DNA of 64,000 nucleotides from Pseudomonas marginalis (GTDB lineage Bacteria; Pseudomonadota; Gammaproteobacteria; Pseudomonadales; Pseudomonadaceae): NCBI RefSeq assembly GCF_008692035.1, contig NZ_VTFG01000001.1, positions 2,911,001 to 2,975,000 of the forward strand, read 5' to 3'. Shown piece by piece: positions 1 to 14,866 of this stretch (position 1 is its first letter; each line of letters starts with the position of its first letter). The notes under the pieces were generated by a model. It saw only the letters and a program-made list of their open reading frames with translations, ran no database searches and was not told where the DNA came from. The position numbers and the translations under genes were made by a program.

Positions 1-1331
<1,331 letters not shown>

Positions 1332-1380
1332 CTTCGGGACAGCCTCGGGAAGGGGTGTGCTTTGAGGCCGTGCATTCTAG

Positions 1381-3078
<1,698 letters not shown>

Positions 3079-3118
3079 CCGCAACATTTCAGACACCACC
3101 TTTTGATCGCTACATGGA

Positions 3119-3397
3119 TCAGAGGCCGGTGATCAGGTGGACCACTCCTCCCGCCAACACCATCACGCCCGCCACACCCGCCGCTTTCAACGCCGCCTCA
3201 TCCAACCGCCCCGCATCCTGCAATTGCACCCGCACCCGCGTCAGCGCCACACGCTGCTGCGACCTGAGGTTATCCGCACCGCCCAACGCGCTCAGCACCT
3301 CGGCCGACAACAGCCCCTGTGTCGGCACCGCCACCGTCTCGGCAATCAAATCCGGGGTCAGGGCTTTCCAGAACGCCCGCTGCAATTTCTCGAACAT
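3119..3397 (-). CDS. EIIB-like PTS domain protein lacking the phosphorylatable cysteine
   Basis: A 92-residue stand-alone protein resembling the EIIB domain of the glucose-family PTS. It keeps the LGGADNL...TRVRV core (residues 38-57) that aligns with LGGSDNL...CVTRLRL of TreP in this same window. At the position of the TreP phospho-cysteine it has Ala51, and the whole protein contains no cysteine, so it should not carry phosphate as a normal EIIB. It begins 2 bases after the EIIA-HPr-EI fusion stop codon, so the two are almost certainly translated together. Its role is unknown; regulatory, structural or decaying are all possible. Confidence 0.8.
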   Translation of the reverse strand: MFEKLQRAFWKALTPDLIAETVAVPTQGLLSAEVLSALGGADNLRSQQRVALTRVRVQLQDAGRLDEAALKAAGVAGVMVLAGGVVHLITGL

Positions 3398-3399
3398 GC

Positions 3400-5925
3400 T
3401 CAGTGCTCCACGACAGGTGAGGTTTCAACGGTGGCCGCGTGGTAGAGGCGCAAGGCCTCGCGTACCTGGACGGCCTCTTCCAGGCCCAGTACCTGACGGG
3501 CGATGGTCTGGCAGCCGGCCAGGTCCAGTCCGCGCACGGTGGCCTTGATGGTAGGGATCAGCGGCACACTGACCGACAACTCATCCACCCCCAGCCCGAG
3601 CAACACCGGCACCGCCAGGGCTTCGGACGCCAGTGCGCCGCATACGCCCACCCACTTGCCATGGGCATGGGCGGCCGTGACGGTGGTGGCGATCAGGCGC
3701 AATACCGCCGGGTGAAAGCTGTCGGCCTGGCTGGCCAGGCGCGGGTGATCACGGTCCATGGCCAGGGTGTATTGGGTCAGGTCGTTGGTGCCGATGGAGA
3801 AGAAATCCACATGGGGCGCAAACACATCGGCCATCAGGGCCGCAGACGGCACCTCGATCATGATGCCCAGTTTGGGCAACGCGCTGAGCCCAAGGGCCTG
3901 GGCTTCTTCCTCCATAATCTGGCGGGCCAGGTGCAGCTCCGACAGCAGGCTGACCATCGGCAACATGATATGCAGGCGTGCCAGCCCGGCACTGGCGAGG
4001 ATCGCGCGCAACTGTTCACGCAACAGCTCCGGGCGCTCCAGGCACAGGCGTATACCGCGCAGGCCCAGGAACGGGTTGGTTTCACTGTCCATCGGCACGT
4101 ACGCCAGGGGTTTATCGCCGCCGACGTCCAGGGTGCGCACCACCAGATTGCGCTCGGTGCCCAGGGCACGGGCGATGGCGCTGTAGGTGGCGGCCTGCTC
4201 ATCCACGCTTGGGGCGCGATTGCGATCCAGGTACAAAAACTCCGAGCGCAGCAGGCCGACGCCTTCGCCCCCGAGGGCCAGGGATTGCTCCACTTCCTGC
4301 AACGAAGCGACGTTGGCGCTCACCTCGACGTGATGGCCGTCGCGGGTAATCGCCGGCACTGACGCCTGCGCCACATCACGCTGACGTCGCAGCACGTGCT
4401 GCTTACGCGCAGCTTCCAGCTGTTCGATCTCGGCCAGGTTGGGGTCCAGGTGCAGCTCGCCCTTGTCGGCATCGAGCAGGACCTGTTTGCCATTGGCCAG
4501 CGCCAGCACTTCAAGCCCGACCCCGCATATGGCAGGCAGGCCCAAGGCCCGCGCCAGGATCGCGACATGGCTGGTCGCCCCGCCGCCGACGGTGACAAAC
4601 CCCAGCACCTTTTGGGGATCGAGGCTGGCGGTTTGCGAAGGCGTCAGTTGCTCGGCGACCAGGATCGCGCGGTCGGGCAGTTCCAAGGCGCGGTCTTGAA
4701 TACCGAGGATCAGCTTCAGCACACGCTGGCCGACATCCGCCAGGTCCGCCGCACGTTCGGCCAACAGGGCATTGCCCAGGCCCTGGAACAGCTGGGCAGT
4801 GGCAACCGTGGCGCTGTTCCAGGCAAACGCGGCGCTCTTGCCTTCGGCCAGCAGGCCATCGGCTTGTTCCAGCAGCGTCGGGTCTTCGAGCAATTCCTGA
4901 TGGGCACGGAAAATCTCCGCCTGGGCACTGCCTGCCGCCTGGGTTTGCAGGGCTTGCAGCGCTTCGGTTGCAGCCAACAGGCCACGCGCCAAAGCAGCAC
5001 GTTCGAAGGTTTCTCCCGCCCCCTGTTCAGTCACCTTCAGCTCGGGCTCAGCAATCTGGACCACTTGGCCAAACGCCGATCCCGGCGATGCGCAAACGCC
5101 TCGCAGCAGCGTCGCAGACGATACCGGCACGGGCGCTTCAAGCTGTGCAGCCGGCGCCGCAATGGCCTCGCCGCAGCCTTCAAGCAACAGCGCGACCAGC
5201 GCCTGGATCGCCGCCTCGGCGTCGTCACCGGCCGCACTCACTTGCAAGGTATCGCCCTGCACGGTTTGCAGCGCCATGATCGCCACCAGCGACTTGGCGT
5301 TGGCACTCTGGGTTTGCTTGTGCAGGTAAATGCTCGCGTTAAAACCTTTCGCCGCCTGGGCCAATACGGCGGCCGGGCGCGCGTGCAAACCGTTGGTGTT
5401 GGGCAAGGTCAACGGTTTTGAGAAGCGTGCATCGCCCTCCTCCTCATCGGCCTCCTCTACCCGGTTGCCGGGCGCAACCTGCAACACCGGTTGGCCCAAT
5501 TCCACCAGGCCGCTTGCCAATGGCGTGAACGGCTCGCCGCTGACCACCAGCATCAAGGTCAGCAAACTGCGTGCGTGGAGTGCCACATAGTCGGCATCGA
5601 ATTCGATCAAGGCTTGCCCGGCCTCCACCCGCTGGCCTTCCTCGACCAGGCGGGTGAAGCCCTTGCCCGCCAGGCTCACGGTGTCCAGGCCGATATGCAT
5701 CAGCACCTGCACGCCGTTGTCGTCGGTGACGCTGACCGCATGCCCACTGTCCTGGATATTGCTGATCACCCCGGCCAGGGGCGCGCAGAGGGTCTGCGAG
5801 GTAGGATCGATGCACAGGCCGTCGCCGATCATGCGGCTGGCGAACACCGGGTCAGGCACCTTGTCCAGTGCCAGCAGCACGCCGGACAAGGGCGCCAGCA
5901 ATTCCAGGGGTTGAGTTGCGGTCAT
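3400..5925 (-). CDS. PTS EIIA-HPr-EI fusion protein (phosphoenolpyruvate-protein phosphotransferase)
   Basis: Cytosolic phosphorelay protein of 841 residues that takes phosphate from PEP and passes it to a sugar-specific EIIB, here most likely TreP. Domain order: EIIA of the glucose type (1-150, active His77 in LMHIGLDTV), a short acidic linker, HPr (about 172-255, active His181 in NGLHARPAA), then EI (about 272-841, active His453 in GGGATSHVA). The ATG at 5925 was chosen because it follows an AGGTGA ribosome site and starts directly at the EIIA domain; the frame is open further upstream but that part overlaps the porin gene. The same architecture is known for the GlcNAc PTS of P. aeruginosa; the trehalose assignment here comes from the neighbours. 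Confidence 0.93.
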   Translation of the reverse strand: MTATQPLELLAPLSGVLLALDKVPDPVFASRMIGDGLCIDPTSQTLCAPLAGVISNIQDSGHAVSVTDDNGVQVLMHIGLDTVSLAGKGFTRLVEEGQRVEAGQALIEFDADYVALHARSLLTLMLVVSGEPFTPLASGLVELGQPVLQVAPGNRVEEADEEEGDARFSKPLTLPNTNGLHARPAAVLAQAAKGFNASIYLHKQTQSANAKSLVAIMALQTVQGDTLQVSAAGDDAEAAIQALVALLLEGCGEAIAAPAAQLEAPVPVSSATLLRGVCASPGSAFGQVVQIAEPELKVTEQGAGETFERAALARGLLAATEALQALQTQAAGSAQAEIFRAHQELLEDPTLLEQADGLLAEGKSAAFAWNSATVATAQLFQGLGNALLAERAADLADVGQRVLKLILGIQDRALELPDRAILVAEQLTPSQTASLDPQKVLGFVTVGGGATSHVAILARALGLPAICGVGLEVLALANGKQVLLDADKGELHLDPNLAEIEQLEAARKQHVLRRQRDVAQASVPAITRDGHHVEVSANVASLQEVEQSLALGGEGVGLLRSEFLYLDRNRAPSVDEQAATYSAIARALGTERNLVVRTLDVGGDKPLAYVPMDSETNPFLGLRGIRLCLERPELLREQLRAILASAGLARLHIMLPMVSLLSELHLARQIMEEEAQALGLSALPKLGIMIEVPSAALMADVFAPHVDFFSIGTNDLTQYTLAMDRDHPRLASQADSFHPAVLRLIATTVTAAHAHGKWVGVCGALASEALAVPVLLGLGVDELSVSVPLIPTIKATVRGLDLAGCQTIARQVLGLEEAVQVREALRLYHAATVETSPVVEH

Positions 5926-5986
5926 GACGTCACCTGCTGTTTTGTTCTGTAAAAATCCTTGGGTAGATGCCTTCCCCATGGATAAC

Positions 5987-8928
<2,942 letters not shown>

Positions 8929-8965
8929 GGTGGGTTCCTTCAGTAGAATTGTGAGCGCGGTCAAA

Positions 8966-8995
8966 TGTGGGAGGGGGCTTGCCCCCGATAGCGGT
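8966..8995. repeat. Solo REP element between treP and treC
   Basis: A 30-base G-rich palindromic unit with the hairpin GGGGGCTTGCCCCC followed by GATAGCGGT. The same 30 bases occur at 51249-51278 as one arm of a REPIN. It ends 3 bases before the treP stop codon and lies wholly in the 70-base treP-treC gap. REP elements of this type are abundant in P. fluorescens genomes. Confidence 0.85.
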
Positions 8996-8998
8996 CGA

Positions 8999-10441
8999 TC
9001 AGACGACGCGATAACCCGGCCGAACAATCTTCATGCTCAACGCACAGGTCAGAACAAACGGCACCACCATCGCGACCACCATCCCAATCACAAACATCGG
9101 AATGGCACTCGGCACGATCGAAATAAACCCAGGCAAGCCACCCACCCCGATGGCCGACGCCTGCACCTTGTTCAGCGACAGGAAAATGCTGCCCAGCGCC
9201 GAGCCCACCAGGGCCGCATAAAACGGAAACTTGAAGCGCAGGTTCACCCCGAACATTGCCGGTTCCGTGATGCCGAAGTAGGCGGAAATCGCCGAGGTCG
9301 AAGCCATGCTTTTATCCCGCGCATTGCGGGTGGTGTAGAACACCGCGAGCGCGGCGCTGCCCTGGGCCAGGTTGGACATCACGATCATCGGCCAGATAAA
9401 GGTGCCGCCCTGGGTGGAGATCAATTGCAGGTCCACGGCGAGGAACATGTGGTGCATGCCGGTGATCACCAGCGGCGCGTACAGCAGGCCGAAAATCGCT
9501 CCGCCGACCATCGGCGCCAGGTCAAACAGGGTGACCACGCCTTCGGTGATCAGGATGCCGAGGTGACGGGTCACCGGGCCGATGATCGCCAACGCGAGCA
9601 CGCCGGTGACGACGATGGTGGTGATCGGCACGACCAGCAATTGAATGGCGTTGGGTACGCGAGCGCGCAGCCATTTCTCGATGACGCTCATGACATACGC
9701 CGCCATCAGGATCGGCAGGATCTGCCCCTGGTAGCCGACTTTCTCGATCTTGAACCAACCGAAAATATCGAAGTACGGCAGGCTCTGGCCGTCGAGCCCG
9801 GCAACCGCCTTGCCGTAGTTCCAGGCATTGAGCAGATCGGGATGCACCAGCATCAGGCCGAGCACGATGCCGAGGATTTCACTGCCGCCAAAGCGCTTGG
9901 CCGCCGACCAGCCCACCAACGCCGGCAGGAACACGAACGAGGTGTTGGCCATCAGGTTGATCAGGCTCCACAGGCCATCCAGGTTCGGGTAGGCCTCCAG
10001 CAGCGTCTGGCCCTCGATGAACATGCCCTTGGCGCCCATCAGGTTGTTCACGCCCATCAGCAGGCCGGCGATGATCAACGCGGGCAGGATCGGCATGAAC
10101 ACATCGGAGAACACCCGCACCAGGCGCTGCATGGCGTTGGTCTTGTCGGCGCCCTTCTTCTTCACATCGGCGATGGTGGCGGCGGCGAGGCCGGTCTGTT
10201 CGCGCAGGGCGGCGTAGACCTTTTCCACTTCGCCGGGGCCGATCACCACCTGGAACAAACCGCCGGTGAAGAACGAGCCCTTGACCAGATCGACCTGGTT
10301 CAACGCGCTGTTGTTGACCAGGCTCGGGTCCTTGAGCGCCAGGCGCAGGCGGGTCACGCAGTGGGCAGCTTGCTCAAGGTTGTCGCTGCCCCCGAGGTGC
10401 TCGAGGATCTCGCGGGCAATGTTGGAATAGTCGTGGCTCAT
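8999..10441 (-). CDS. treP: Trehalose-specific PTS permease EIIBC
   Basis: Inner-membrane sugar permease of 480 residues that phosphorylates trehalose to trehalose 6-phosphate during uptake. The N-terminal EIIB domain (1-85) has the phosphorylated Cys28 in AAHCVTRLRL; the EIIC domain (about 105-475) has about ten membrane segments and the GITEPAMFGV loop typical of glucose-family EIIC. It has no EIIA, which fits the EIIA-containing fusion three genes downstream. The start MSHDYSNIAREILEHLGG is the canonical EIIB start; upstream ATGs in frame lack a domain. Transcription is probably controlled by the twin palindromes at 10508-10549. Confidence 0.94.
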   Translation of the reverse strand: MSHDYSNIAREILEHLGGSDNLEQAAHCVTRLRLALKDPSLVNNSALNQVDLVKGSFFTGGLFQVVIGPGEVEKVYAALREQTGLAAATIADVKKKGADKTNAMQRLVRVFSDVFMPILPALIIAGLLMGVNNLMGAKGMFIEGQTLLEAYPNLDGLWSLINLMANTSFVFLPALVGWSAAKRFGGSEILGIVLGLMLVHPDLLNAWNYGKAVAGLDGQSLPYFDIFGWFKIEKVGYQGQILPILMAAYVMSVIEKWLRARVPNAIQLLVVPITTIVVTGVLALAIIGPVTRHLGILITEGVVTLFDLAPMVGGAIFGLLYAPLVITGMHHMFLAVDLQLISTQGGTFIWPMIVMSNLAQGSAALAVFYTTRNARDKSMASTSAISAYFGITEPAMFGVNLRFKFPFYAALVGSALGSIFLSLNKVQASAIGVGGLPGFISIVPSAIPMFVIGMVVAMVVPFVLTCALSMKIVRPGYRVV

Positions 10442-10507
10442 GCTTGGTTTCCACTTTGATTTTTTTATTTGGGGGGCAGTCATTGGCAGCACGCCGAAGG
10501 CAAAAGT

Positions 10508-10549
10508 ACTCGTACAGACGAGTTAAAGCAACAACTCGTCTGTACGAGT
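10508..10549. promoter_or_regulatory. Twin palindromic TreR operator
   Basis: Two 16-base palindromes, ACTCGTACAGACGAGT (10508-10523) and ACTCGTCTGTACGAGT (10534-10549). With one flanking base each they form a perfect 17-base inverted repeat around an 8-base spacer. Each copy resembles the (T)TGTATAGACAA-type operators of GntR/HutC-family regulators such as TreR and NagR. It lies between divergent treP and treR. A weak minus-strand promoter (-35 TTGCTT, -10 TACTTT) would have the treP-proximal copy in its spacer, fitting repression. The site is seen directly; binding by TreR is inference. Confidence 0.8.
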
Positions 10550-10680
10550 TTGATTTTGTTTATTCCCTGTAGGACACCACTGCGCTGCAAGCCGCAGAAA
10601 TCCTTGGGTCTAATGGACAAACCGCCGCTCTGCCTCTAAGGTTCCTGCCTTGAACGCCAACGCGGCACAGAGCCCTACCC

Positions 10681-11385
10681 ATGAGCAAATACAACCAGAT
10701 CTATACCGATCTGCTTGCCAGCATCACCACCGAACGCCTGCAACGCGGCACGCGCCTGCCTTCCGAAACCGAATTGATGGACAGCTACCAGGCCAGCCGA
10801 GGCACCGTGCGTCGCGCCATCGAGCAGTTGCAGGAGCGAGGGTTTGCGCAAAAGATCCACGGCAAGGGCACCTTCGTGCTCTCGCCCAACCCGATTGAGT
10901 TCCAACTCGGCGGCATCGTCAGCTTCCACGAAACCCACGCCGACCTGGGCGATGACGTACGCACCGAAGTGGTCGAATTCACCCAGCTCCCCCTTGAAGG
11001 CCCGCTGTTGCAACACATCGAGGCCGAACCCGGCAGCCTCATCACGCGCATCAAACGGGTACGGCGCATCGGCGGCAAACGGGTGATCCTCGACATCAAC
11101 CACTTCGTCGCCGACCTGATCCCCGGCCTGGACCAGGCGATCGCCGAACAGTCGATCTACGCCTTCATCGAGCAGACCCTGCAACTGCAGATCAGCTACG
11201 CCCAGCGCACCATCGAAGCCCTGCCCCGCAGCAAGGACGACCAGACACACCTGGACCTCGAAGGGCAGAGCCATGTGATCGTGGTGAGCAACCAGACGTT
11301 TTTGCAGGACGGGCGGCAGTTCGAGTACACCGAGTCGCGGCATACGTTGGATAAGTTTTACTTCTCCGATATCGCCAGGCGTTAA
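10681..11385 (+). CDS. treR: Trehalose operon repressor, GntR/HutC family
   Basis: DNA-binding repressor of 234 residues. The N-terminal winged helix (about 1-70) contains the GntR signature LPSETELMDSYQASRGTVRRAI and the wing GKGTFV; the C-terminal UTRA ligand domain follows (about 90-230), ending RHTLDKFYFSDIARR, a typical TreR tail. Members of this subfamily respond to trehalose 6-phosphate. The gene is divergent from treP with a 239-base gap that holds the twin operator, so it probably represses both itself and the tre genes. Confidence 0.92.
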   Translation: MSKYNQIYTDLLASITTERLQRGTRLPSETELMDSYQASRGTVRRAIEQLQERGFAQKIHGKGTFVLSPNPIEFQLGGIVSFHETHADLGDDVRTEVVEFTQLPLEGPLLQHIEAEPGSLITRIKRVRRIGGKRVILDINHFVADLIPGLDQAIAEQSIYAFIEQTLQLQISYAQRTIEALPRSKDDQTHLDLEGQSHVIVVSNQTFLQDGRQFEYTESRHTLDKFYFSDIARR

Positions 11386-11450
11386 TTATCTACCCGCTGT
11401 CCCTCTGAAGCGCTTGGCATGCTCGGCTCTCCCCCTTCAAGGAGAGCAAC

Positions 11451-14400
11451 ATGCCGCTGACCGACACCTCCCCCGCCGCCCAGCAAAAACTCCGCGCCCT
11501 GGCCCCTGTGGTGCTGGATGCCTGTCCGAATATGCAGACGATGGCGATCAAGGCTGCGCGTGAGATTCTGACCAAGCATGGCCTGCCAGACCTGGATCCC
11601 GATCATGTCTACTGGCACCGCTTCGACAGCGGCATCGGTGACCCTGCGACCTTTACCGGCTGGAGCCACAACCAAAAACCCCAGCAGTCGATGACACTGA
11701 CGCAGTTGGTCATTCACCGCTTCGAGGTGCACGACCAGGACAATGCCGACTTGCTCGATGGCGACGGTGGTTTTTATCGCGAGGGTGCCGAAGCACGGTT
11801 ATTCGATCGACACAACGAAGTGCAGCTGTCCGCCAGCGCGGTGCTCAACGACTTCTGGAGCATCGATTTCAGCGACCGCTATACCACCCGCATGGAGAAG
11901 TTCTGGAGCGCCCACTTCGACGACTTCCGTACCCTGGCCAAAGTCAACTGCCTGGCCCAGGCCCTGCAGGCGCGACAGGCCGGGCACCTCACCGAGCCCC
12001 AGTTGCACACGGTGCTTCAAGCCCTCGCCAGCAATCTGTCCTGGCCCCCCAGCCTGTCCAACCTGCAAGCCAAGGCCACTTCCGCCGACGGACTGCGTGT
12101 GGCGGCGCTGGATATCGGTGGGCATATCGCCACGGATATCCTGCGCATCATCGACGGCGATGGCCGGCAAATCCTCTATGTGCCAGGCGAGTCCCAGGCC
12201 TTCTATGGTTTCGAGACCCCCGCCGACCTGCATTTCTGGCTGCTGAACCAGACCAACCATGCGGATAACCGCGCCCGCTTCATGGCCCACTTCCCGCTGT
12301 CGGCTCAGGTCCAACAGGACGACACCGACGCTGTCACCTGGAAGCAGATGCTGCTCACCCCCATGCTGATCTACCGCAGCGCCCAGGCCCTGGCGGGCAC
12401 CCTGCCGCCGGACTGGGTGGACAAGGGCTTGTGCCACCAACTCGACCAGCTGTTTATCGACTGGGGCACCTGGGACCACCACCTGATCAATCAGACCGAC
12501 CACACCCTCGAACACGATGCCTTCACCTGGCTGGCACAATCGAGCCAGGCGCGCATGCACAACGATGCCGACTTCGCCCTGCGCAGCAATGGCGACCTGC
12601 GCAAGAAACTCTGGATCGGCTACCTGAACGCCTTTGGCAAAACCTTCGGCCCGATGGCCGTGGTCGGCTGGCCGGTAGCGTTGGTGGTGGTGGGGGCCAG
12701 TGCGGCAAATCTTGGCCTGAACATCGACCAGGCCATCAACGGCAAGACCCCGGCCGAACGCCACGCCGGGGAGCTGGGCGCGATATTCAGTGCCATCGAT
12801 ACGCTGTTTAACCTGGCACTGTTGAAAGCCGACGGGGTCATGCCCGATATCGCCGAAGCGGCCGACACCCTCGCAGTGGAGCCCATTGAGTTGACGCCGC
12901 CCACAGCGCCCGCCAGCGCACCGCCGGTGCCTGAGCCTGCGGTACCTGCCACCTACCAGGCCAACCTGATACTGGAAGGAGAACACCTGGATACCGCCCC
13001 CGGAAAATTCCAGCAGGTCTATAGCCTGCGGACCTCCGACGGCATGCCTCAGCAAGCCATCCTGATGAACGATCAAGCCTATTACGTGCGCTACGAAGCC
13101 GACCCCAACGGCCGTGGGCATTGGGCGATTGTCGACCCGAACACCCCCCATGGCTTTTCCGGCGCGCTGCCGGTGCGCCTGAACGAACTCAACGAATGGG
13201 AACCTGTGCCCCACAGCAACGGCTTGAAAGGCGGCGGGGGAAACTCCAGCAAAAGCGCCCGGGGGCCGGCCCCCTCGCAGGTCCCGCCACCGCCACAAGC
13301 GATGACCACGCCACCCCACTCGCTGCGCAGGGTGACCACCCCCTTCGATACCCCACCATCAACCCGCCCGGAAGTGAAACGCTGGGCAATGGGCCTCACT
13401 GAAACCCATGTTCACAGCCGCTTCGGCCGCATTGACCGCTTCACCTACTACTTCGGCGAAACGCACCGCAAACTGCTGCAATCGGCGCAAGACTTCTACA
13501 AGGAACTGTCCTGGACCCGCCTGCCACCTCGTCCGGACATCCCCGCCTTTGAACCGACAACGGCCTTCGAAGAAGTCCTCGAGCGCCTGCCCGAAGACCT
13601 ACCGGGCTACGTCATCGGCGAAACCCTGGACCGCATCACCAGCACCCGCCTGGTGATCAACAACATGCCGCTTTTTGCGCGCAAGGGCGTGAAAACCCTG
13701 TATATGCGTCGCCTGCTCAACGATTTCGCCCAGGATGATCTGAACCGCTACTTCCAGACCGGTGAGATGTCCGAGGACCTGGAAAGCTACCTTGGCAAGC
13801 TGGGCACCGATCCATCCGGGCAATTCAACGAACTGGAACTGGTCAAGACCGCCAGGGCCAACGGCATACGTGTGCAGGCTATCGACTGCGCAGCCCATTA
13901 CAAATACTCCAACCCCATCGCCGATCTTACCGAGCAAGTGACGAGCAATTACCTCGCGCACACCCTTATCCAGGCCGACAGAACCTTGAACGGCGGCGGC
14001 AAATGGCTGGTCCTGACCAACGCGAGAAACATCAACACCTTCAATGGCTTCGCGGGTGTCAGTGAACTGGAAGGTGGCATCGGACTGCGTATCGAAGAGG
14101 TGCTTCCCGGCCAAGGTAACGACGTGCGCCTTGATCCCGGCATCGACATTGATCGCGACGATGCCCCCGCCCATGAAAGCGTCGGGGATAGCTTCGACAC
14201 CTTGCATGCCGACCTGCGAGTACAAGTGGAAGCGCCGCCGGTACTCAGGACGCTGGAGCAACAGCAGCGACTGCTGTTTCGCAAGGGCATGTACTTGATC
14301 GACGAGAACCAGGGCAACTACACCTTGCGGCATCACAGCAGAGACAGGGGCATCGTTGCGACCCCCATCCATCGGCTGGCCGACGGCAGCTTTTACATCG

Positions 14401-14510
14401 ACCGACCGGCCTGGCCTGACGTGCATGAGGAGCACTTCCCCGCACTGGAAAAGCTGTCCAACGCCCTTACCAATATGGGTATGAGCCTGCAAAGCCGGCT
14501 TCCTGCCTGA
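11451..14510 (+). CDS. Dermonecrotic-toxin-like protein with degenerate TIKI/ChaN-like C-terminal domain
   Basis: A 1019-residue protein of the large Pseudomonas family with a dermonecrotic-toxin N-terminal region (DUF6543 type), annotated elsewhere as membrane-targeted effector toxins. A hydrophobic stretch (about 400-425) and a Pro/Ala-rich linker (about 480-505 and 605-640) separate the N-terminal part from the C-terminal effector region (about 715-900). There is no signal peptide and no visible secretion marker. The C-terminal region aligns with that of the 27709-31890 protein, but the motif residues differ: GETLD (Leu726) for GEQHN, RR (753-754) for EG, and AR (858-859) for SH. The probable catalytic His, Glu and His are thus missing. 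The start has an AAGGAG site. Toxicity is inferred from family only. Confidence 0.75.
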   Translation: MPLTDTSPAAQQKLRALAPVVLDACPNMQTMAIKAAREILTKHGLPDLDPDHVYWHRFDSGIGDPATFTGWSHNQKPQQSMTLTQLVIHRFEVHDQDNADLLDGDGGFYREGAEARLFDRHNEVQLSASAVLNDFWSIDFSDRYTTRMEKFWSAHFDDFRTLAKVNCLAQALQARQAGHLTEPQLHTVLQALASNLSWPPSLSNLQAKATSADGLRVAALDIGGHIATDILRIIDGDGRQILYVPGESQAFYGFETPADLHFWLLNQTNHADNRARFMAHFPLSAQVQQDDTDAVTWKQMLLTPMLIYRSAQALAGTLPPDWVDKGLCHQLDQLFIDWGTWDHHLINQTDHTLEHDAFTWLAQSSQARMHNDADFALRSNGDLRKKLWIGYLNAFGKTFGPMAVVGWPVALVVVGASAANLGLNIDQAINGKTPAERHAGELGAIFSAIDTLFNLALLKADGVMPDIAEAADTLAVEPIELTPPTAPASAPPVPEPAVPATYQANLILEGEHLDTAPGKFQQVYSLRTSDGMPQQAILMNDQAYYVRYEADPNGRGHWAIVDPNTPHGFSGALPVRLNELNEWEPVPHSNGLKGGGGNSSKSARGPAPSQVPPPPQAMTTPPHSLRRVTTPFDTPPSTRPEVKRWAMGLTETHVHSRFGRIDRFTYYFGETHRKLLQSAQDFYKELSWTRLPPRPDIPAFEPTTAFEEVLERLPEDLPGYVIGETLDRITSTRLVINNMPLFARKGVKTLYMRRLLNDFAQDDLNRYFQTGEMSEDLESYLGKLGTDPSGQFNELELVKTARANGIRVQAIDCAAHYKYSNPIADLTEQVTSNYLAHTLIQADRTLNGGGKWLVLTNARNINTFNGFAGVSELEGGIGLRIEEVLPGQGNDVRLDPGIDIDRDDAPAHESVGDSFDTLHADLRVQVEAPPVLRTLEQQQRLLFRKGMYLIDENQGNYTLRHHSRDRGIVATPIHRLADGSFYIDRPAWPDVHEEHFPALEKLSNALTNMGMSLQSRLPA

Positions 14511-14521
14511 TAGGCAATAAA

Positions 14522-14546
14522 AACCTGGCCGAGGCCAGGTTTTTTA
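14522..14546. terminator. Bidirectional intrinsic terminator after the toxin-like gene
   Basis: A 9-base stem, AACCTGGCC / GGCCAGGTT (14522-14530 / 14533-14541), with a 2-base loop drawn fully paired, followed by a T run on the plus strand and also by T bases on the minus strand. It ends the toxin-like gene. Before insertion of the neighbouring island it would also have lain just downstream of guaA. Confidence 0.85.
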
Positions 14547-14866
14547 CTCACTCAACGCAGGCCATTCAGGCTCGCGTTGCTTATTCCCACTCTATTATCA
14601 ATAGGCACATATCCCCCCTTGGAACCGCACTTTTTAAAGAAACTGCTATTTCGAGACCATGAGAAATACCATACGGGAAACTCTCTTGAGTGTGATATCG
14701 CTAGGAAACACCTACCTAGGGCAACGCCGGTATAAAGCGGCCGCATCAACACCGGAATCCGGAGAACATCAGCCCAAAATCGAATCGGGCGACCGATTGG
14801 GATATCGTCTCATCCAAGCTGTGGGAGGCCAGGAAGCGGACGGTTTGAGCGGATACGGCTTGGGCC
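14546..14866. other. Gene-free left end of the island
   Basis: About 320 bases with lower GC than the neighbours. It contains the direct-repeat copy of the guaA tail at 14581-14595 and nothing else I can assign. A 66-codon minus-strand frame (14552-14752) has no recognisable sequence, and no integrase remnant was recognised. Confidence 0.5.
14581..14595 (-). repeat. Direct repeat of guaA 3' end (putative distal att site)
   Basis: TTATTCCCACTCTAT shares the 10-base core ATTCCCACTC, in the same orientation, with the guaA 3' end at 19634-19643. Read on the minus strand it encodes I-E-W-E-stop (ATA GAG TGG GAA TAA), the same last residues as GuaA (ATT GAG TGG GAA TGA). This is what site-specific integration into the guaA tail would leave. 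Confidence 0.7.

Noticed and set aside
14552..14752. 66-codon minus-strand frame in the island end
   Set aside because: Runs through the att-like repeat in another frame, has no ribosome site and no recognisable sequence.
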